Shown here: piece after piece, positions 28,252 to 38,995 of the stretch | Layout of the letters: every line of letters starts with the position of its first letter | How positions within the stretch are numbered: position 1 is the first letter of the stretch | DNA from: Psychrobacter glaciei | GTDB taxonomy: Bacteria > Pseudomonadota > Gammaproteobacteria > Pseudomonadales > Moraxellaceae | Length of the DNA: 64,000 nucleotides | Assembly (NCBI RefSeq): GCF_014652895.1 | Contig: NZ_BMZR01000002.1 | Location: forward strand, 434,001 to 498,000 | Direction of reading: 5' to 3' | The notes under the pieces: model-generated | Database searches by the model: none | What the model saw: the letters and a program-made list of their open reading frames with translations, nothing else | What the model was told of the DNA's origin: nothing | Translations under genes and position numbers: made by a program

Positions 28252-28390
28252 TATAGTCAGTTGAAAATAAAACTGTTATATAAATTTAAACGCGCTACTG
28301 TTATAAATTTTGCGCAGCCTCTGGGAACGCAGCACGCAAGTAAAATTCATCCCAGTAGCGCTATGTTCTTTTTAGAGTACATCGACTATA
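28252..28390. mobile_element. MITE-like interspersed repeat, copy B
   Basis: A 139-bp noncoding segment bounded by the inverted ends TATAGTC (28252-28258) and GACTATA (28384-28390). Its interior (around GCGCAGCCTCTGGGAACGCA and CGCAAGTAAAATTCATCCCA) aligns by eye with the element at 52041-52190. Its first 22 bases closely match the reverse complement of that element's right end. No transposase is present, so any movement would be non-autonomous. Some bases have diverged, suggesting an old copy. It ends 20 bp short of the phoU stop. Confidence 0.7.
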
Positions 28391-28409
28391 AAGCGTGTTG
28401 AATACCCTA

Positions 28410-29192
28410 TCAATCCTCAGCCTTGTTTGCTGCGCCAGCATCGGTAACGGATGTTGCGCTTGCTTGGCGTGCAGCCATTCGATCGTTGGCTTCTTGCACC
28501 GCTTTTTCGACCTCAGCATAGTCTGAATGACGCACGTCCTGACCGCTGATATAATTAATAACCAGCTCTGCCACGTTCTGCGCATGATCACCGATACGCT
28601 CAAGCGCACGCAGTACCCACATGATATTCATGACTTTTGAGACGTAGCGCGAGTCCTCCATGATATAGGTCATCAAGGCGCGAATGGCCGACTGATACTC
28701 ATCATTGACTACCTTATCATTACGCATGACTTCAAAGGCCTGCTCGGCGTTCGATTGGCTAAAAGCTTCCAGCGCATTATGTACCATCAGCCGAACTTGG
28801 TTGCTCAAATGCTGAACTTCCGCATACCCATACTCAGTCTTACCTTGCGCGATAATTTTGATTGTCATCTGGGCGATTTTCACCGCTTCATCACCGATGC
28901 GCTCTAAATCAACCACGCCTTTGCTGATGGCCATGACCAAACGCAAATCACTGGCAGCTGGCTGACGTTTGGCAACCAGTAATAAGATATGTTCGTCCAA
29001 ATCGACTTCCATACGATTGATATCAAAATCCATATCAATCACTTCTTGTGCCAGCGCTTGGTTTTTATCGGTTAATGCATGGATTGCCTTGGCGACTTGA
29101 TTGGCCGCGCTATCACCCATATGCAGAAACAGTCGAATCGCTTCATCAAGATCTTGGTCAAAACTTTTAGAGATATGCTTGTCATTTTGCAT
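28410..29192 (-). CDS. phoU: Phosphate signalling complex protein PhoU
   Basis: Negative regulator linking the Pst transporter to PhoR/PhoB signalling. 260 residues from ATG 29192 with AGGGA 9 nt upstream; the frame continues up to 29321 but without homology. Seen: two PhoU helical repeats with the metal-binding E(D)xxxD-type segments VVDLERIGDEAVKIAQM and VLRALERIGDHAQNVAELVINY. The C-terminal tail is low-complexity. Last gene of pstSCAB-phoU, 283 bp downstream of pstB. Confidence 0.96.
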   Translation of the reverse strand: MQNDKHISKSFDQDLDEAIRLFLHMGDSAANQVAKAIHALTDKNQALAQEVIDMDFDINRMEVDLDEHILLLVAKRQPAASDLRLVMAISKGVVDLERIGDEAVKIAQMTIKIIAQGKTEYGYAEVQHLSNQVRLMVHNALEAFSQSNAEQAFEVMRNDKVVNDEYQSAIRALMTYIMEDSRYVSKVMNIMWVLRALERIGDHAQNVAELVINYISGQDVRHSDYAEVEKAVQEANDRMAARQASATSVTDAGAANKAED

Positions 29193-29475
29193 AGAACGTA
29201 TTCCCTGAAATCTGGGTTTCGATGACACCGTGTGCCTATTAAAGGGCACATTGTTTGAGTGCTCAAAACCGATCTGCCGATATACCTCGGTCAATGTCAA
29301 AAACTTCGAATGATTGCTCACAATAAGTGCTCATCCTATTTGCTTGTTATCAGCGTCTTATTATCAGTGCTTGATGGTCAGTACATAACCATCAGCGTAA
29401 TGACTGACATTATCACTCAATGAAAAGCGACTGACGGCTGACTCTAAGCGTCGCCCAACTTAATCATCAATGCGC

Positions 29476-30396
29476 TTAGCCATAACGACCCGTAATATAA
29501 TCTTCCGTCGCTTTTTGCGCCGGTTTGGTAAATATCTGATCCGTCTCGCCCATCTCGATCATATCACCCAAATACATATAAACCGTATAGTCTGACACCC
29601 GTGCCGCTTGCTGCATGTTATGCGTCACAATAGCGATGGTGTAGTCATTTTTGAGATCTTCAATCAGCGCCTCAATAGCACCGGTAGAGATAGGATCAAG
29701 CGCGGAAGTTGGCTCATCGAGTAACAATACCTCTGGCTTGGTGGCGACACTACGCGCTATACATAAGCGTTGCTGCTGTCCACCGGACAATGACAGTCCA
29801 GAGGCTTTAAGTTTGTCTTTAACCTCAGGCCATAATGCTGATTTTTTCAGTGCCCATTCCACTCGATTGTCCAGCTCAGCTTTGCTTAATTTTTCATAAA
29901 GACGCACACCAAACGCCACATTGTCGTAAATCGACATTGGGAATGGTGTTGGTTTTTGAAAGACCATGCCGACTCGTGCGCGTAGCAAATTAACATCGAC
30001 GTCTTTGTCTAAAATATTTGCACCGTCAATATTGATATTACCTTCTGCCCGCATGCCCGGATACAGATCATACATACGATTAAAGGTACGCAGCAGCGTT
30101 GATTTTCCGCAACCTGATGGGCCAATAAACGCGGTCACTTTTTTATCAGGGATATCAATATTGATATTTTTTAATGCTTGGAAATCATCGTAATAAAAAT
30201 TCAGATCTCGAACTTCCAATTTTGCAGGTGGCATATTTTGTGGAATATCATGCAGTGTTTGCTTGTTAAAGCTTGAGGCATCTGGCTGAGCCATTTGTGC
30301 ACTGGTCGATAAAGGGTTGGTTAATAGATTGTCTTCGGTGATATGAGACTTTTTAACCGCCGTTTTTTTAGGCGCTTTATTGATGACATCATTCAT
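29476..30396 (-). CDS. pstB: Phosphate ABC transporter ATP-binding protein
   Basis: ATPase of the PstSCAB high-affinity phosphate importer. 306 residues from ATG 30396; an upstream TTG at 30408 is less likely. Seen: Walker [14 protein letters not shown]-loop [15 protein letters not shown], signature [14 protein letters not shown], Walker [16 protein letters not shown] and switch histidine IVTHNMQQA. About 58 N-terminal residues rich in Lys, Thr, Ser and Gln precede the usual start of homology ([12 protein letters not shown]), making it longer than E. coli PstB (257). Confidence 0.97.
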   Translation of the reverse strand: MNDVINKAPKKTAVKKSHITEDNLLTNPLSTSAQMAQPDASSFNKQTLHDIPQNMPPAKLEVRDLNFYYDDFQALKNINIDIPDKKVTAFIGPSGCGKSTLLRTFNRMYDLYPGMRAEGNINIDGANILDKDVDVNLLRARVGMVFQKPTPFPMSIYDNVAFGVRLYEKLSKAELDNRVEWALKKSALWPEVKDKLKASGLSLSGGQQQRLCIARSVATKPEVLLLDEPTSALDPISTGAIEALIEDLKNDYTIAIVTHNMQQAARVSDYTVYMYLGDMIEMGETDQIFTKPAQKATEDYITGRYG

Positions 30397-30474
30397 AATA
30401 TTATCCAACCTAACTCAATGAAAAGTGATATAAATTTAAGTAAAAATCGACGAGGCCTGATTTTTTAGTAGCTG

Positions 30475-31383
30475 TTATTTGCTGTGACCACGGTTGCCAA
30501 TAAACCGCGCCAAAATATTCAGTATCAATACAGACAAGGTAATCAGTAACGCCGCTGACCATGCCAAGGTATGCCAATTGTCATAAGGACTCATGGCAAA
30601 CTGATAAATGGTGTTGGGCAAGTTGGCAATGGGCTTACCCATATCAGTACTAAAGTATTGATTATTCAGCGCAGTGAATAGTAATGGCGCAGTCTCACCA
30701 GTGATTCTGGCAAAGGCTAACAACACACCTGTGGTCAGTCCGGCTTTGGCAGCTTTGATCGTAACTTTGGTTACCAGTTGCCACTTTGGTGTGCCCAAGG
30801 CATAGGCCGCTTCACGGATGCTATTGGGCACTAAGTTGAGCATATTTTCTGTGGTGCGTACGACCACAGGAATAACGATTAATGCCAACGCCAATGCGCC
30901 TGCCCAACCAGAGAAGTTATTGCCTTTGACCATCAGCGCATAAATAAAGAGACCAATCACAATCGAGGGTGCTGATAGCAAAATATCGTTTAAAAAACGA
31001 GTTACCTTGCCTAGCATACTGCCTTGAGAAAATTCTGACAAATAAATACCGGTCATCAGCCCAATCGGTGCCCCGATAAACAATCCTGAAAACGCCAACA
31101 TGATTGATCCGACAATGGCGTTGCGTAGGCCACCTGCGCTCATCGGTGGCGGGGTATCAGCCGTAAATACTGGCAACTGTACCAATCCTTGAAAACCTTC
31201 AACGAACAGGGTCAGTAAAATCCATAATAGCCAAAATAAGCCAAATGCCATCGCCGACAACGCAAAGCCCAATCCAAGCTTATTCAGACGACGACGCTTG
31301 TTATAAAGGCTTTTGTTATAACGTGCCTCAAAGCTTGTCTTCGTCGGTAATGCGGTAGTAGCTCTGATAGCTTGATTAGGCAT
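30475..31383 (-). CDS. pstA: Phosphate ABC transporter permease PstA
   Basis: Inner-membrane permease of the Pst importer. 302 residues with about six transmembrane helices (first FALSAMAFGLFWLLWILLTLF). The EAA-type cytoplasmic loop includes REAAYALGTPKWQLVTKVTIKAA. Seen also: GGLRNAIVGSIMLAFSGLFIGAPIGLMTGIYLSEF, characteristic of PstA. It lies between pstC (89-bp gap) and pstB (78-bp gap) in the same operon. Confidence 0.97.
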   Translation of the reverse strand: MPNQAIRATTALPTKTSFEARYNKSLYNKRRRLNKLGLGFALSAMAFGLFWLLWILLTLFVEGFQGLVQLPVFTADTPPPMSAGGLRNAIVGSIMLAFSGLFIGAPIGLMTGIYLSEFSQGSMLGKVTRFLNDILLSAPSIVIGLFIYALMVKGNNFSGWAGALALALIVIPVVVRTTENMLNLVPNSIREAAYALGTPKWQLVTKVTIKAAKAGLTTGVLLAFARITGETAPLLFTALNNQYFSTDMGKPIANLPNTIYQFAMSPYDNWHTLAWSAALLITLSVLILNILARFIGNRGHSK

Positions 31384-31472
31384 AACATTCGTTTCCCATA
31401 TCTTTTTAAATAGCCTTTTTAGATAGCCTTTTTAGACAACATCAATATCTGTCGTACTGATACAACGTCAGC

Positions 31473-32426
31473 TTAGCGATTGCCTGCTTTATGATCCATG
31501 CGCATGAGCATGAGCTTCGCTATGGACAGCACAATGAAAGTAATCACAAATAAGATTAAGCCTAAATGTAATAAAGATGCCAGATGCAGCTCACTAGACG
31601 CTTCGGCGAACTCATTGGCCAGCGCTGAGGTAATCGTAACCCCAGAGGTAAACAGGCTTGGACTGATATTAAAGGCATTACCAATCAAGAAAGTCACCGC
31701 CATGGTCTCGCCCAATGCGCGACCCAGTCCTAAAATAACACCACCAACCACACCAGCTTTGGTATACGGCAAAATAATCTTGAACATGACTTCCCAAGTC
31801 GTCGCGCCCATGCCATAGGCTGATTCTTTTAATAAGTCTGGCACGACGGAAAAAACATCGCGCATGGTGGCAGCGATAAAGGGAATAATCATGATGGCAA
31901 GCACCAAGGACGCTGTGAACATCCCCAGTCCCATCGGCGCGCCTGCAAACAGTTTACCGATGATCGGTAAAGGGCCGACGTGTTCAATAAACCATGGCTG
32001 GATGTGATCGCCAAAAAACGGCGCGAAGACGAACAAGCCCCACATACCATAAATGATAGAGGGGATACCAGCCAATAACTCAATGGCGATACCAAGCGGT
32101 TTTTTTAGAAAACTAGGACACATTTCGGTCAAAAATATGGCAATGCCAAAGCTCACTGGCACGGCTATCAAAATGGCGATAAACGAGGTTACTAAGGTGC
32201 CATAGATGGGTGCAAGTGCACCGTATTCATTGGCGACCGTGTCCCAGTTATTGCTGGTATAAAAACCTAGACCAAACTCTTGAATACTTGGCCAAGCCCC
32301 GACAATTAACGACACTAAAATACCACCTAGAGACATCAATACCAGTATGGCAAATGCTTTGGTGGAGTTGACGAATAAAGCATCGTAACGTTTTTGTTTA
32401 GCCAGTTGGGACCTTAAGTCTGTCAT
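31473..32426 (-). CDS. pstC: Phosphate ABC transporter permease PstC
   Basis: Second Pst permease. 317 residues from ATG 32426 (GAGA 7 nt upstream); a TTG at 32444 is in frame but weak. Seen: [26 protein letters not shown] (first helix), the periplasmic [16 protein letters not shown] typical of PstC, and the EAA loop [27 protein letters not shown]. It is separated from pstS by a 208-bp spacer carrying a 15-bp perfect hairpin. Confidence 0.97.
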   Translation of the reverse strand: MTDLRSQLAKQKRYDALFVNSTKAFAILVLMSLGGILVSLIVGAWPSIQEFGLGFYTSNNWDTVANEYGALAPIYGTLVTSFIAILIAVPVSFGIAIFLTEMCPSFLKKPLGIAIELLAGIPSIIYGMWGLFVFAPFFGDHIQPWFIEHVGPLPIIGKLFAGAPMGLGMFTASLVLAIMIIPFIAATMRDVFSVVPDLLKESAYGMGATTWEVMFKIILPYTKAGVVGGVILGLGRALGETMAVTFLIGNAFNISPSLFTSGVTITSALANEFAEASSELHLASLLHLGLILFVITFIVLSIAKLMLMRMDHKAGNR

Positions 32427-32558
32427 AAGTGTCTCAGCATTCAATAGGATAAGATTAAAAAATTAGCGTATTTATCAGGTTTTATCACAACAAACTCAGC
32501 AGATATGAGTATCAGAAGCTATAAATATCATTGGCTTTGCGCTTAAATTCGCTGTGAT

Positions 32559-32600
32559 AAAACCTTTCAAACAACTACCGGAGAATAGTTGTTTGAAAGG
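32559..32600 (-). terminator. Intra-operon hairpin between pstS and pstC
   Basis: A perfect 15-bp stem CCTTTCAAACAACTA (32563-32577) / TAGTTGTTTGAAAGG (32586-32600) with an 8-nt loop. On the minus strand it is followed by TTTT. It lies 35 nt past the pstS stop, so it probably acts as a partial terminator or 3' stabiliser, giving excess PstS over the membrane subunits. A second inverted repeat (GTAATTCGAT 32601-32610, ATCGAATTAC 32629-32638) overlaps the pstS stop. Confidence 0.8.
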
Positions 32601-32634
32601 GTAATTCGATCGTTATTAAATAATGACTATCGAA

Positions 32635-33801
32635 TTACTGAGCAGGTTTATAGACAGGCTGTCCATCGCTACCTTTTACGTCGTTCCATTTTGCTTTGAA
32701 CAAGGCCACTGCCGTGTCAGAGAATGGTACATAGTCTAGTGCCATGGCATCATCATCACCTTGGCTATAAGCCCAGTCAAAGAAGTTCAACACGCCAGCG
32801 ACTTGCTGAGGATTCTCTGGTTGCTTATGGACTAAGATAAAGGTGGCAGCAGCGATAGGCCATGCTTGGTCAGTCTCAGAGTTGGTGATGACTTTATAAA
32901 AGCCTTCTTGTTGTGACCAGTCGATATCACCTGCCGCAGCAAAGGTCTCAGCTGATGGTTGCACGATGTTGCCAGCTGCATTTTTCAATGCCGTATGTGA
33001 CATCTTGTTTTGCTTAGCGTATGCATACTCAACGTAGCCGATAGAGTTTTTCATACGGTTTACGTAGCTTGAAACCCCTTCGTTACCTTTACCGCCTGCA
33101 CCAGTCGCAGAGGTCGGCCACTTGACTGTTTTATCAACACCAACCGTGTCTTTCCAATCTGGTGAGACTTTGGCCAGATAGTCCGTAAAGTTAAAAGTCG
33201 TACCTGAACCGTCTGAGCGGAATACCGTCGTGATTGCCGCGTCTGGCAAGGTCAAATCTGGGTTCATGGCTTTGATGGCTGGGTCATTCCATTTACTGAT
33301 TTTACCCAAATAAATATCTGCTAAGGTCGTACCGTCTAACTTCAATGCACCAGGCTCAATGCCATCAATGTTGACGATTGGCACGACGCCACCGATAACT
33401 GTCGGAAACTGAATAAGGCCAGACTCTTCAAGCTCTTCAGGCGTCATCGGTGCATCAGAAGCACCAAAATCAACGGTTTTTGATTGAATTTGCTTGATAC
33501 CACCAGATGAGCCAATAGATTGATAGTTGACTTGGCCACCAGTTGCACCATTGTAGTCATAAGACCATTTGGCATAGATAGGCTGCGGGAATGATGCACC
33601 TGCACCCGTGATATTCATGGCGATATTTTCAGCAGATTTAAAACCTGTGGTAGCAGAAGAGGCTGTTTGAGAGGTTGACTCAGCCGTTGTAACAGCGCTA
33701 CTGCTAGTATCAGCAGTGGGCTCTGCCGTGTCGGTTGATTTATTACATGCCGTGAGCATTAATGTACAACTAACGGCTACTGCTAATAACGAATAACGCA
33801 T
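32635..33801 (-). CDS. pstS: Phosphate ABC transporter substrate-binding lipoprotein PstS
   Basis: Periplasmic phosphate receptor. 388 residues from ATG 33801, with AGGAG 7 nt upstream. The signal MRYSLLAVAVSCTLMLTAC has a lipobox (LTAC, Cys19), so it is likely membrane-anchored. A Thr/Ser/Ala-rich linker (about residues 20-50) precedes the binding domain. Seen: GAGASFPQPIYAKW, the phosphate-binding QSIGSSGGIKQI, DFGASDAPMT and VFRSDGSGTTFNFTDYL. A Pho box lies about 75 bp upstream, indicating PhoB-dependent induction under phosphate starvation. Confidence 0.97.
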   Translation of the reverse strand: MRYSLLAVAVSCTLMLTACNKSTDTAEPTADTSSSAVTTAESTSQTASSATTGFKSAENIAMNITGAGASFPQPIYAKWSYDYNGATGGQVNYQSIGSSGGIKQIQSKTVDFGASDAPMTPEELEESGLIQFPTVIGGVVPIVNIDGIEPGALKLDGTTLADIYLGKISKWNDPAIKAMNPDLTLPDAAITTVFRSDGSGTTFNFTDYLAKVSPDWKDTVGVDKTVKWPTSATGAGGKGNEGVSSYVNRMKNSIGYVEYAYAKQNKMSHTALKNAAGNIVQPSAETFAAAGDIDWSQQEGFYKVITNSETDQAWPIAAATFILVHKQPENPQQVAGVLNFFDWAYSQGDDDAMALDYVPFSDTAVALFKAKWNDVKGSDGQPVYKPAQ

Positions 33802-33875
33802 GTAGGACTCCTGAAGTTTAACAACGATATGAAAAAGCATTGTTTGTGATATGCGTGCTATCTTGCCAAATCTTT

Positions 33876-33893
33876 ATGACAGTTTGATGACAG
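33876..33893 (-). promoter_or_regulatory. Pho box upstream of pstS
   Basis: On the minus strand CTGTCATCAAACTGTCAT: two exact CTGTCAT half-sites with a 4-bp spacer, which fits the known PhoB-binding consensus. It is 75 bp before the pstS ATG and in the correct orientation. It supports PhoB activation of the whole pstSCAB-phoU operon. Confidence 0.92.
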
Positions 33894-34109
33894 TTGTCAC
33901 AATCTTTCATTCACTTTACATAATATTCAGATAGCACTGCTATATTTTCAATAAATACAAACGATATCAATAATTTATAGATAACAACCTGATACAACCA
34001 TACTCATAGAAACCATCAGACCCCATCTTAAGTTGTTATATGATTAGCCAAATACTATTAGCCGTTGGTGCAGAATTTTGTTAGTATGAATAAGATTCAC
34101 AACACTGAC
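33894..34109. other. Divergent pstS-thiC spacer (upstream part)
   Basis: About 216 bp of AT-rich noncoding sequence between the Pho box and the TPP riboswitch. It probably contains the thiC promoter (plus strand). No ORF, repeat or further Pho box was seen. Confidence 0.5.
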
Positions 34110-34239
34110 AGACTCGGGGTGCGGTGTATTGAAGACTGGCTTTATTAAATTCGCTTTATTAAAGTAACCGCCTTTTAATACATTCGCTGAGAGATCACCC
34201 GCCGAACCTGATGCGGTTAGTACCGACGCAGGGAAGTCT
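34110..34239 (+). ncRNA. TPP riboswitch (THI element) controlling thiC
   Basis: Conserved THI blocks in order: GGGGTGC at about 34116-34122, GCTGAGA at about 34185-34192 followed by ATCACCCG, then GAACCTGATGCGGTTAGTACCGACGCAGGGAA-type sequence to 34235 (written here only in outline). Short P1 arms AGACT (34110-34114) and AGTCT (34235-34239) close it. About 60 nt between the first two blocks form an enlarged P3 region. Thiamine pyrophosphate binding would lower thiC expression. The 260-nt leader after it contains possible hairpins (for example CTACCAG/CTGGTGG, and one just before the ATG). I could not assign the switching mechanism. Confidence 0.93.
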
Positions 34240-34478
34240 TAAGCCTATGTTATACAAGTACAAAGGGCGTGCAGAAATGCCTTTTTATTATCGCCAACCT
34301 CTACCAGTATTTTTTGTGCTGGTGGATAGCGTTAATAATCAGTTCCGTCCCTCAATCAGCGAAAGATCACTGACTACGTTTAGGTTTGATAGCGCTAGCA
34401 GGTTTTTTTACGATTGAATTTGTCCGTATCATATATGCTTACCCCCGCAGATTCTGGCGGTGTTGCCTATACTATTAG

Positions 34479-36449
<1,971 letters not shown>

Positions 36450-36494
36450 ACAGTCGACTGAACGAATGCTAGTAATTTGGTTAAAAAGGTGAAT

Positions 36495-36545
36495 ATGGAT
36501 CTCGTTGGACAATTTGGCGAAGCCATTGCTGAAAAAATTCGTTGA
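36495..36545 (+). CDS. Possible 16-residue micro-ORF downstream of thiC
   Basis: MDLVGQFGEAIAEKIR follows a good Shine-Dalgarno (AAGGTGAAT before ATG). It lies between the thiC stop and the shared terminator, so it would be on the thiC transcript. There is no homology I recognise, and it may be chance or the remnant of a lost gene. Confidence 0.2.
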   Translation: MDLVGQFGEAIAEKIR

Positions 36546-36635
36546 GGTAGGACGAAGATGACCAAGAAATGTCATTCTGACAGTCGTCAGTTGTATCAAG
36601 AGGTTTGATTTTAAGTACTGAAAAATAGATAAAAT

Positions 36636-36674
36636 AAAAAGCTTGCCTCTAATTAGATTAGGGGCAAGCTTTTT
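36636..36674. terminator. Bidirectional terminator between thiC and fda
   Basis: An 18-bp stem with one G-U pair (36636-36653 with 36657-36674) and a 3-nt loop, flanked by A and T runs. It serves convergent thiC and fda. Confidence 0.93.
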
Positions 36675-36705
36675 TACGTTTAAGTATAAGAGAAATAGCT
36701 ATTGC

Positions 36706-37596
36706 TTAAACTTTCGATGCCTCAAAGATATCTTCAATTGAGTTGTTAATGGTTTCAGAAAATTCCTCATCGCTTTGTTGCTTACTTAAACCTTCAGTAA
36801 AGGCACGTGAGAAGCTCGCAATCATACCTGGGTTTTGTTTTAGCTTAGCACAAGCATCGCTCCGGCTATAGCCACCCGATAAAGCCACCACTTTTAGCAC
36901 TTTTGGATGATCAATCAGTTCTTGATAAAAACCCGCTTCCTCTGGCAAGGTCAATTTCAGCATGACTTGATGATCACCACTTAAACGATCCAGATTATGC
37001 AACAGACTGGTTTTAAGTATCAGCTCACAGTCATGTTTTTTAGTGCCATCAATATTTACTTCTGGCTCGACGATTGGCATCAGGCCTTTTGAGATGATTT
37101 GCTTGGCGACATCAAATTGCTGCTGCACGACTAGCTCGATACCGTCGACATTGGGCTCATAAATCACTGAACGCATCTTGGTACCAAATACTGGATAGTT
37201 TTTGGCTTTGTCCAATAACGCATCTAAATCAGGTATCGGGCGCATGACTTGCACGCCGCTCATTTGTTCAGCCAGACCTTTATCAACCTTAAGAAATGGC
37301 ACGATATTTTTGTTTTCCCACAGGTAGTTAGCCGTCGACTTACCCTCAACCTCACGCTCCATAGTATCTTCGAATAAAATCGCCCCAAGCACGCGCTCAT
37401 TATCAAAAGACTCACACGTGATGATACGGGCTCGCATCTCATGTACGAGATCGAACATGGCATCATCATTGTCATAATCGTCGCTGCTCACGCCATAATT
37501 TTCAAGTGCTTTTGGCGTACTGCCCCCACTTTGGTCAAGCGCCGCGATGAAGCCTGAACCATTTTTTATACGCTGTAATTGCTTCTGGTATTCCAT
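36706..37596 (-). CDS. fda: Class I fructose-bisphosphate aldolase
   Basis: Schiff-base aldolase for glycolysis and gluconeogenesis, of the bacterial FdaA type rather than the metal-dependent class II enzyme. 296 residues, matching that family. Seen: the start MEYQKQLQRIKNGSGFIAALDQSGGSTPKAL, LGAILFEDTMERE, PFLKVDKGL, PIVEPEVNIDG, MLKLTLPEEAGFY (with the Schiff-base lysine of the family) and the phosphate-binding VALSGGYSRSDAC. It stands alone, convergent with thiC. Confidence 0.93.
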   Translation of the reverse strand: MEYQKQLQRIKNGSGFIAALDQSGGSTPKALENYGVSSDDYDNDDAMFDLVHEMRARIITCESFDNERVLGAILFEDTMEREVEGKSTANYLWENKNIVPFLKVDKGLAEQMSGVQVMRPIPDLDALLDKAKNYPVFGTKMRSVIYEPNVDGIELVVQQQFDVAKQIISKGLMPIVEPEVNIDGTKKHDCELILKTSLLHNLDRLSGDHQVMLKLTLPEEAGFYQELIDHPKVLKVVALSGGYSRSDACAKLKQNPGMIASFSRAFTEGLSKQQSDEEFSETINNSIEDIFEASKV

Positions 37597-37789
37597 TGAG
37601 TGTACATCCTATTGTTATTCATTGAGGTCAAGTGTCTCAAAGCAAATCGCTTTTTGTCAGCTTATATCAGTCTTGCTGTTTTTAAGCAACCTTATCATAG
37701 GATGCCCTGCGTGCCTATATCTGATAAGTTAACGATTTTATAAATCGCAACGACGTTGATGGATTTGGGCTAAATTATTAGGGTGTTTG

Positions 37790-38638
37790 CTAAGCTAAAA
37801 ACAGTACTGCCACACAGCCAACTGCCAATAACAGCCCTATTATATTAATACGATTGAGCCGCTCTTTAAATACCCCAACGCCGATGATAGTTGCCACTGC
37901 GATGACACCCACATTCATACCAGTAAACACAATGCTTGGTGACTCAGACAATACTTGATGTGCCCGTACATAAGCGTAAATATTGCCCATATTCAGCGCA
38001 CCCAGCAGTACTCCTGCCATGAGGGCATTGCCCTGCCAGCGTACCCGCGTGATCAGCAAATAAATAAACAGTAACAGCCCTGCCAGCCCGAAACTTATAA
38101 ATAAGGTTAGCGGAAAGGCAGACCCTTGCTTGGCAACTTGCTTGAATAGAATATCAATAATGCCATAGCCTGCCCAGACGCCAAATAACCAAAGCGGCGT
38201 TTGGCGCGCCTGTTTGTCCATGCCGCCCTGCTGTGGACGATAAACCAAAGCACCGAGAGCTAAAAACCCTAATACCAAACCAAATATACGAGTACCCGTC
38301 AGCATCTCACCGAATAATAAAAAAGCAGCAACGATAGGAATGATGAGTGATAAACGTTGGGCAGCATCGGTTGCCACCATGCCGACCGCTGCAATCGCGC
38401 GCCCAAGAATGATAAATACGGCAGGCAGCAATACGCCAAGCGCTATGATAATCCCCCACGCGCTTCCTAACAGACTAAGTCCGCTGATGTCTGGCTTCAA
38501 TAAAAACCAAGTGAGTAAGAACGCTACTGGGTAACCGGCGACGATAGTCTGACGGATATCGATATTTCGTTGACGTAATATTTTTAAAAGTACTGACACA
38601 GCGACACTACATAGTACCGCGATGGTTAAATACATCAT
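37790..38638 (-). CDS. DMT-superfamily (EamA-like) transporter
   Basis: 282-residue integral membrane protein with about ten hydrophobic segments in two five-helix halves, as in EamA/DMT exporters. Examples: IIALGVLLPAVFIILGRAIAAVGMV, MLTGTRIFGLVLGFLALGAL, and the C-terminal VGVIAVATIIGVGVFKERLNRINIIGLLLAVGCVAVLFL, with the typical FKERLN before the last helix. The substrate is unknown. ATG at 38638. It is divergent from the ABC exporter gene. Confidence 0.85.
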   Translation of the reverse strand: MMYLTIAVLCSVAVSVLLKILRQRNIDIRQTIVAGYPVAFLLTWFLLKPDISGLSLLGSAWGIIIALGVLLPAVFIILGRAIAAVGMVATDAAQRLSLIIPIVAAFLLFGEMLTGTRIFGLVLGFLALGALVYRPQQGGMDKQARQTPLWLFGVWAGYGIIDILFKQVAKQGSAFPLTLFISFGLAGLLLFIYLLITRVRWQGNALMAGVLLGALNMGNIYAYVRAHQVLSESPSIVFTGMNVGVIAVATIIGVGVFKERLNRINIIGLLLAVGCVAVLFLA

Positions 38639-38995
38639 GAACGTCTACCTTTTAAGCTGCAATTTTGTGTATTTATTATTCGTTTACTCAAACACGCCCT
38701 AAACGGAAGCGACTAGATTAGCCAAAAATGAGAACAGGCCCTAAGCCATATCTTCTGCTCAATAAAATCATAGAATGTAACAAAATATGTTTTATACAGC
38801 AATCTATTTATAATGCTTTTGCTAACAGGTAGTAAACGTAGGCAGCTATTGATTGTCAATTTACAATTAGCATGCAGGCGTGATTACGAAGTTTTGTTAA
38901 AATAGCGTAACTTCCTATTCACACAAATAAATGTTCAAGACAATGCTTGCCAGCGTTTGTCTTGGCGTATTGCTATTGATGTTCTACCCTTGCCT
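38639..38995. other. Divergent spacer between DMT transporter and ABC exporter genes
   Basis: 357 bp with no credible ORF. A TTAAAAT box near 38894-38903 could be the -10 for the ABC exporter gene. Nothing else was recognised. Confidence 0.4.

Noticed and set aside
34211-34417. 68-codon frame beginning inside the TPP riboswitch
   Set aside because: The start codon is part of the conserved aptamer 3' block and the rest is leader; the protein has no coding character.
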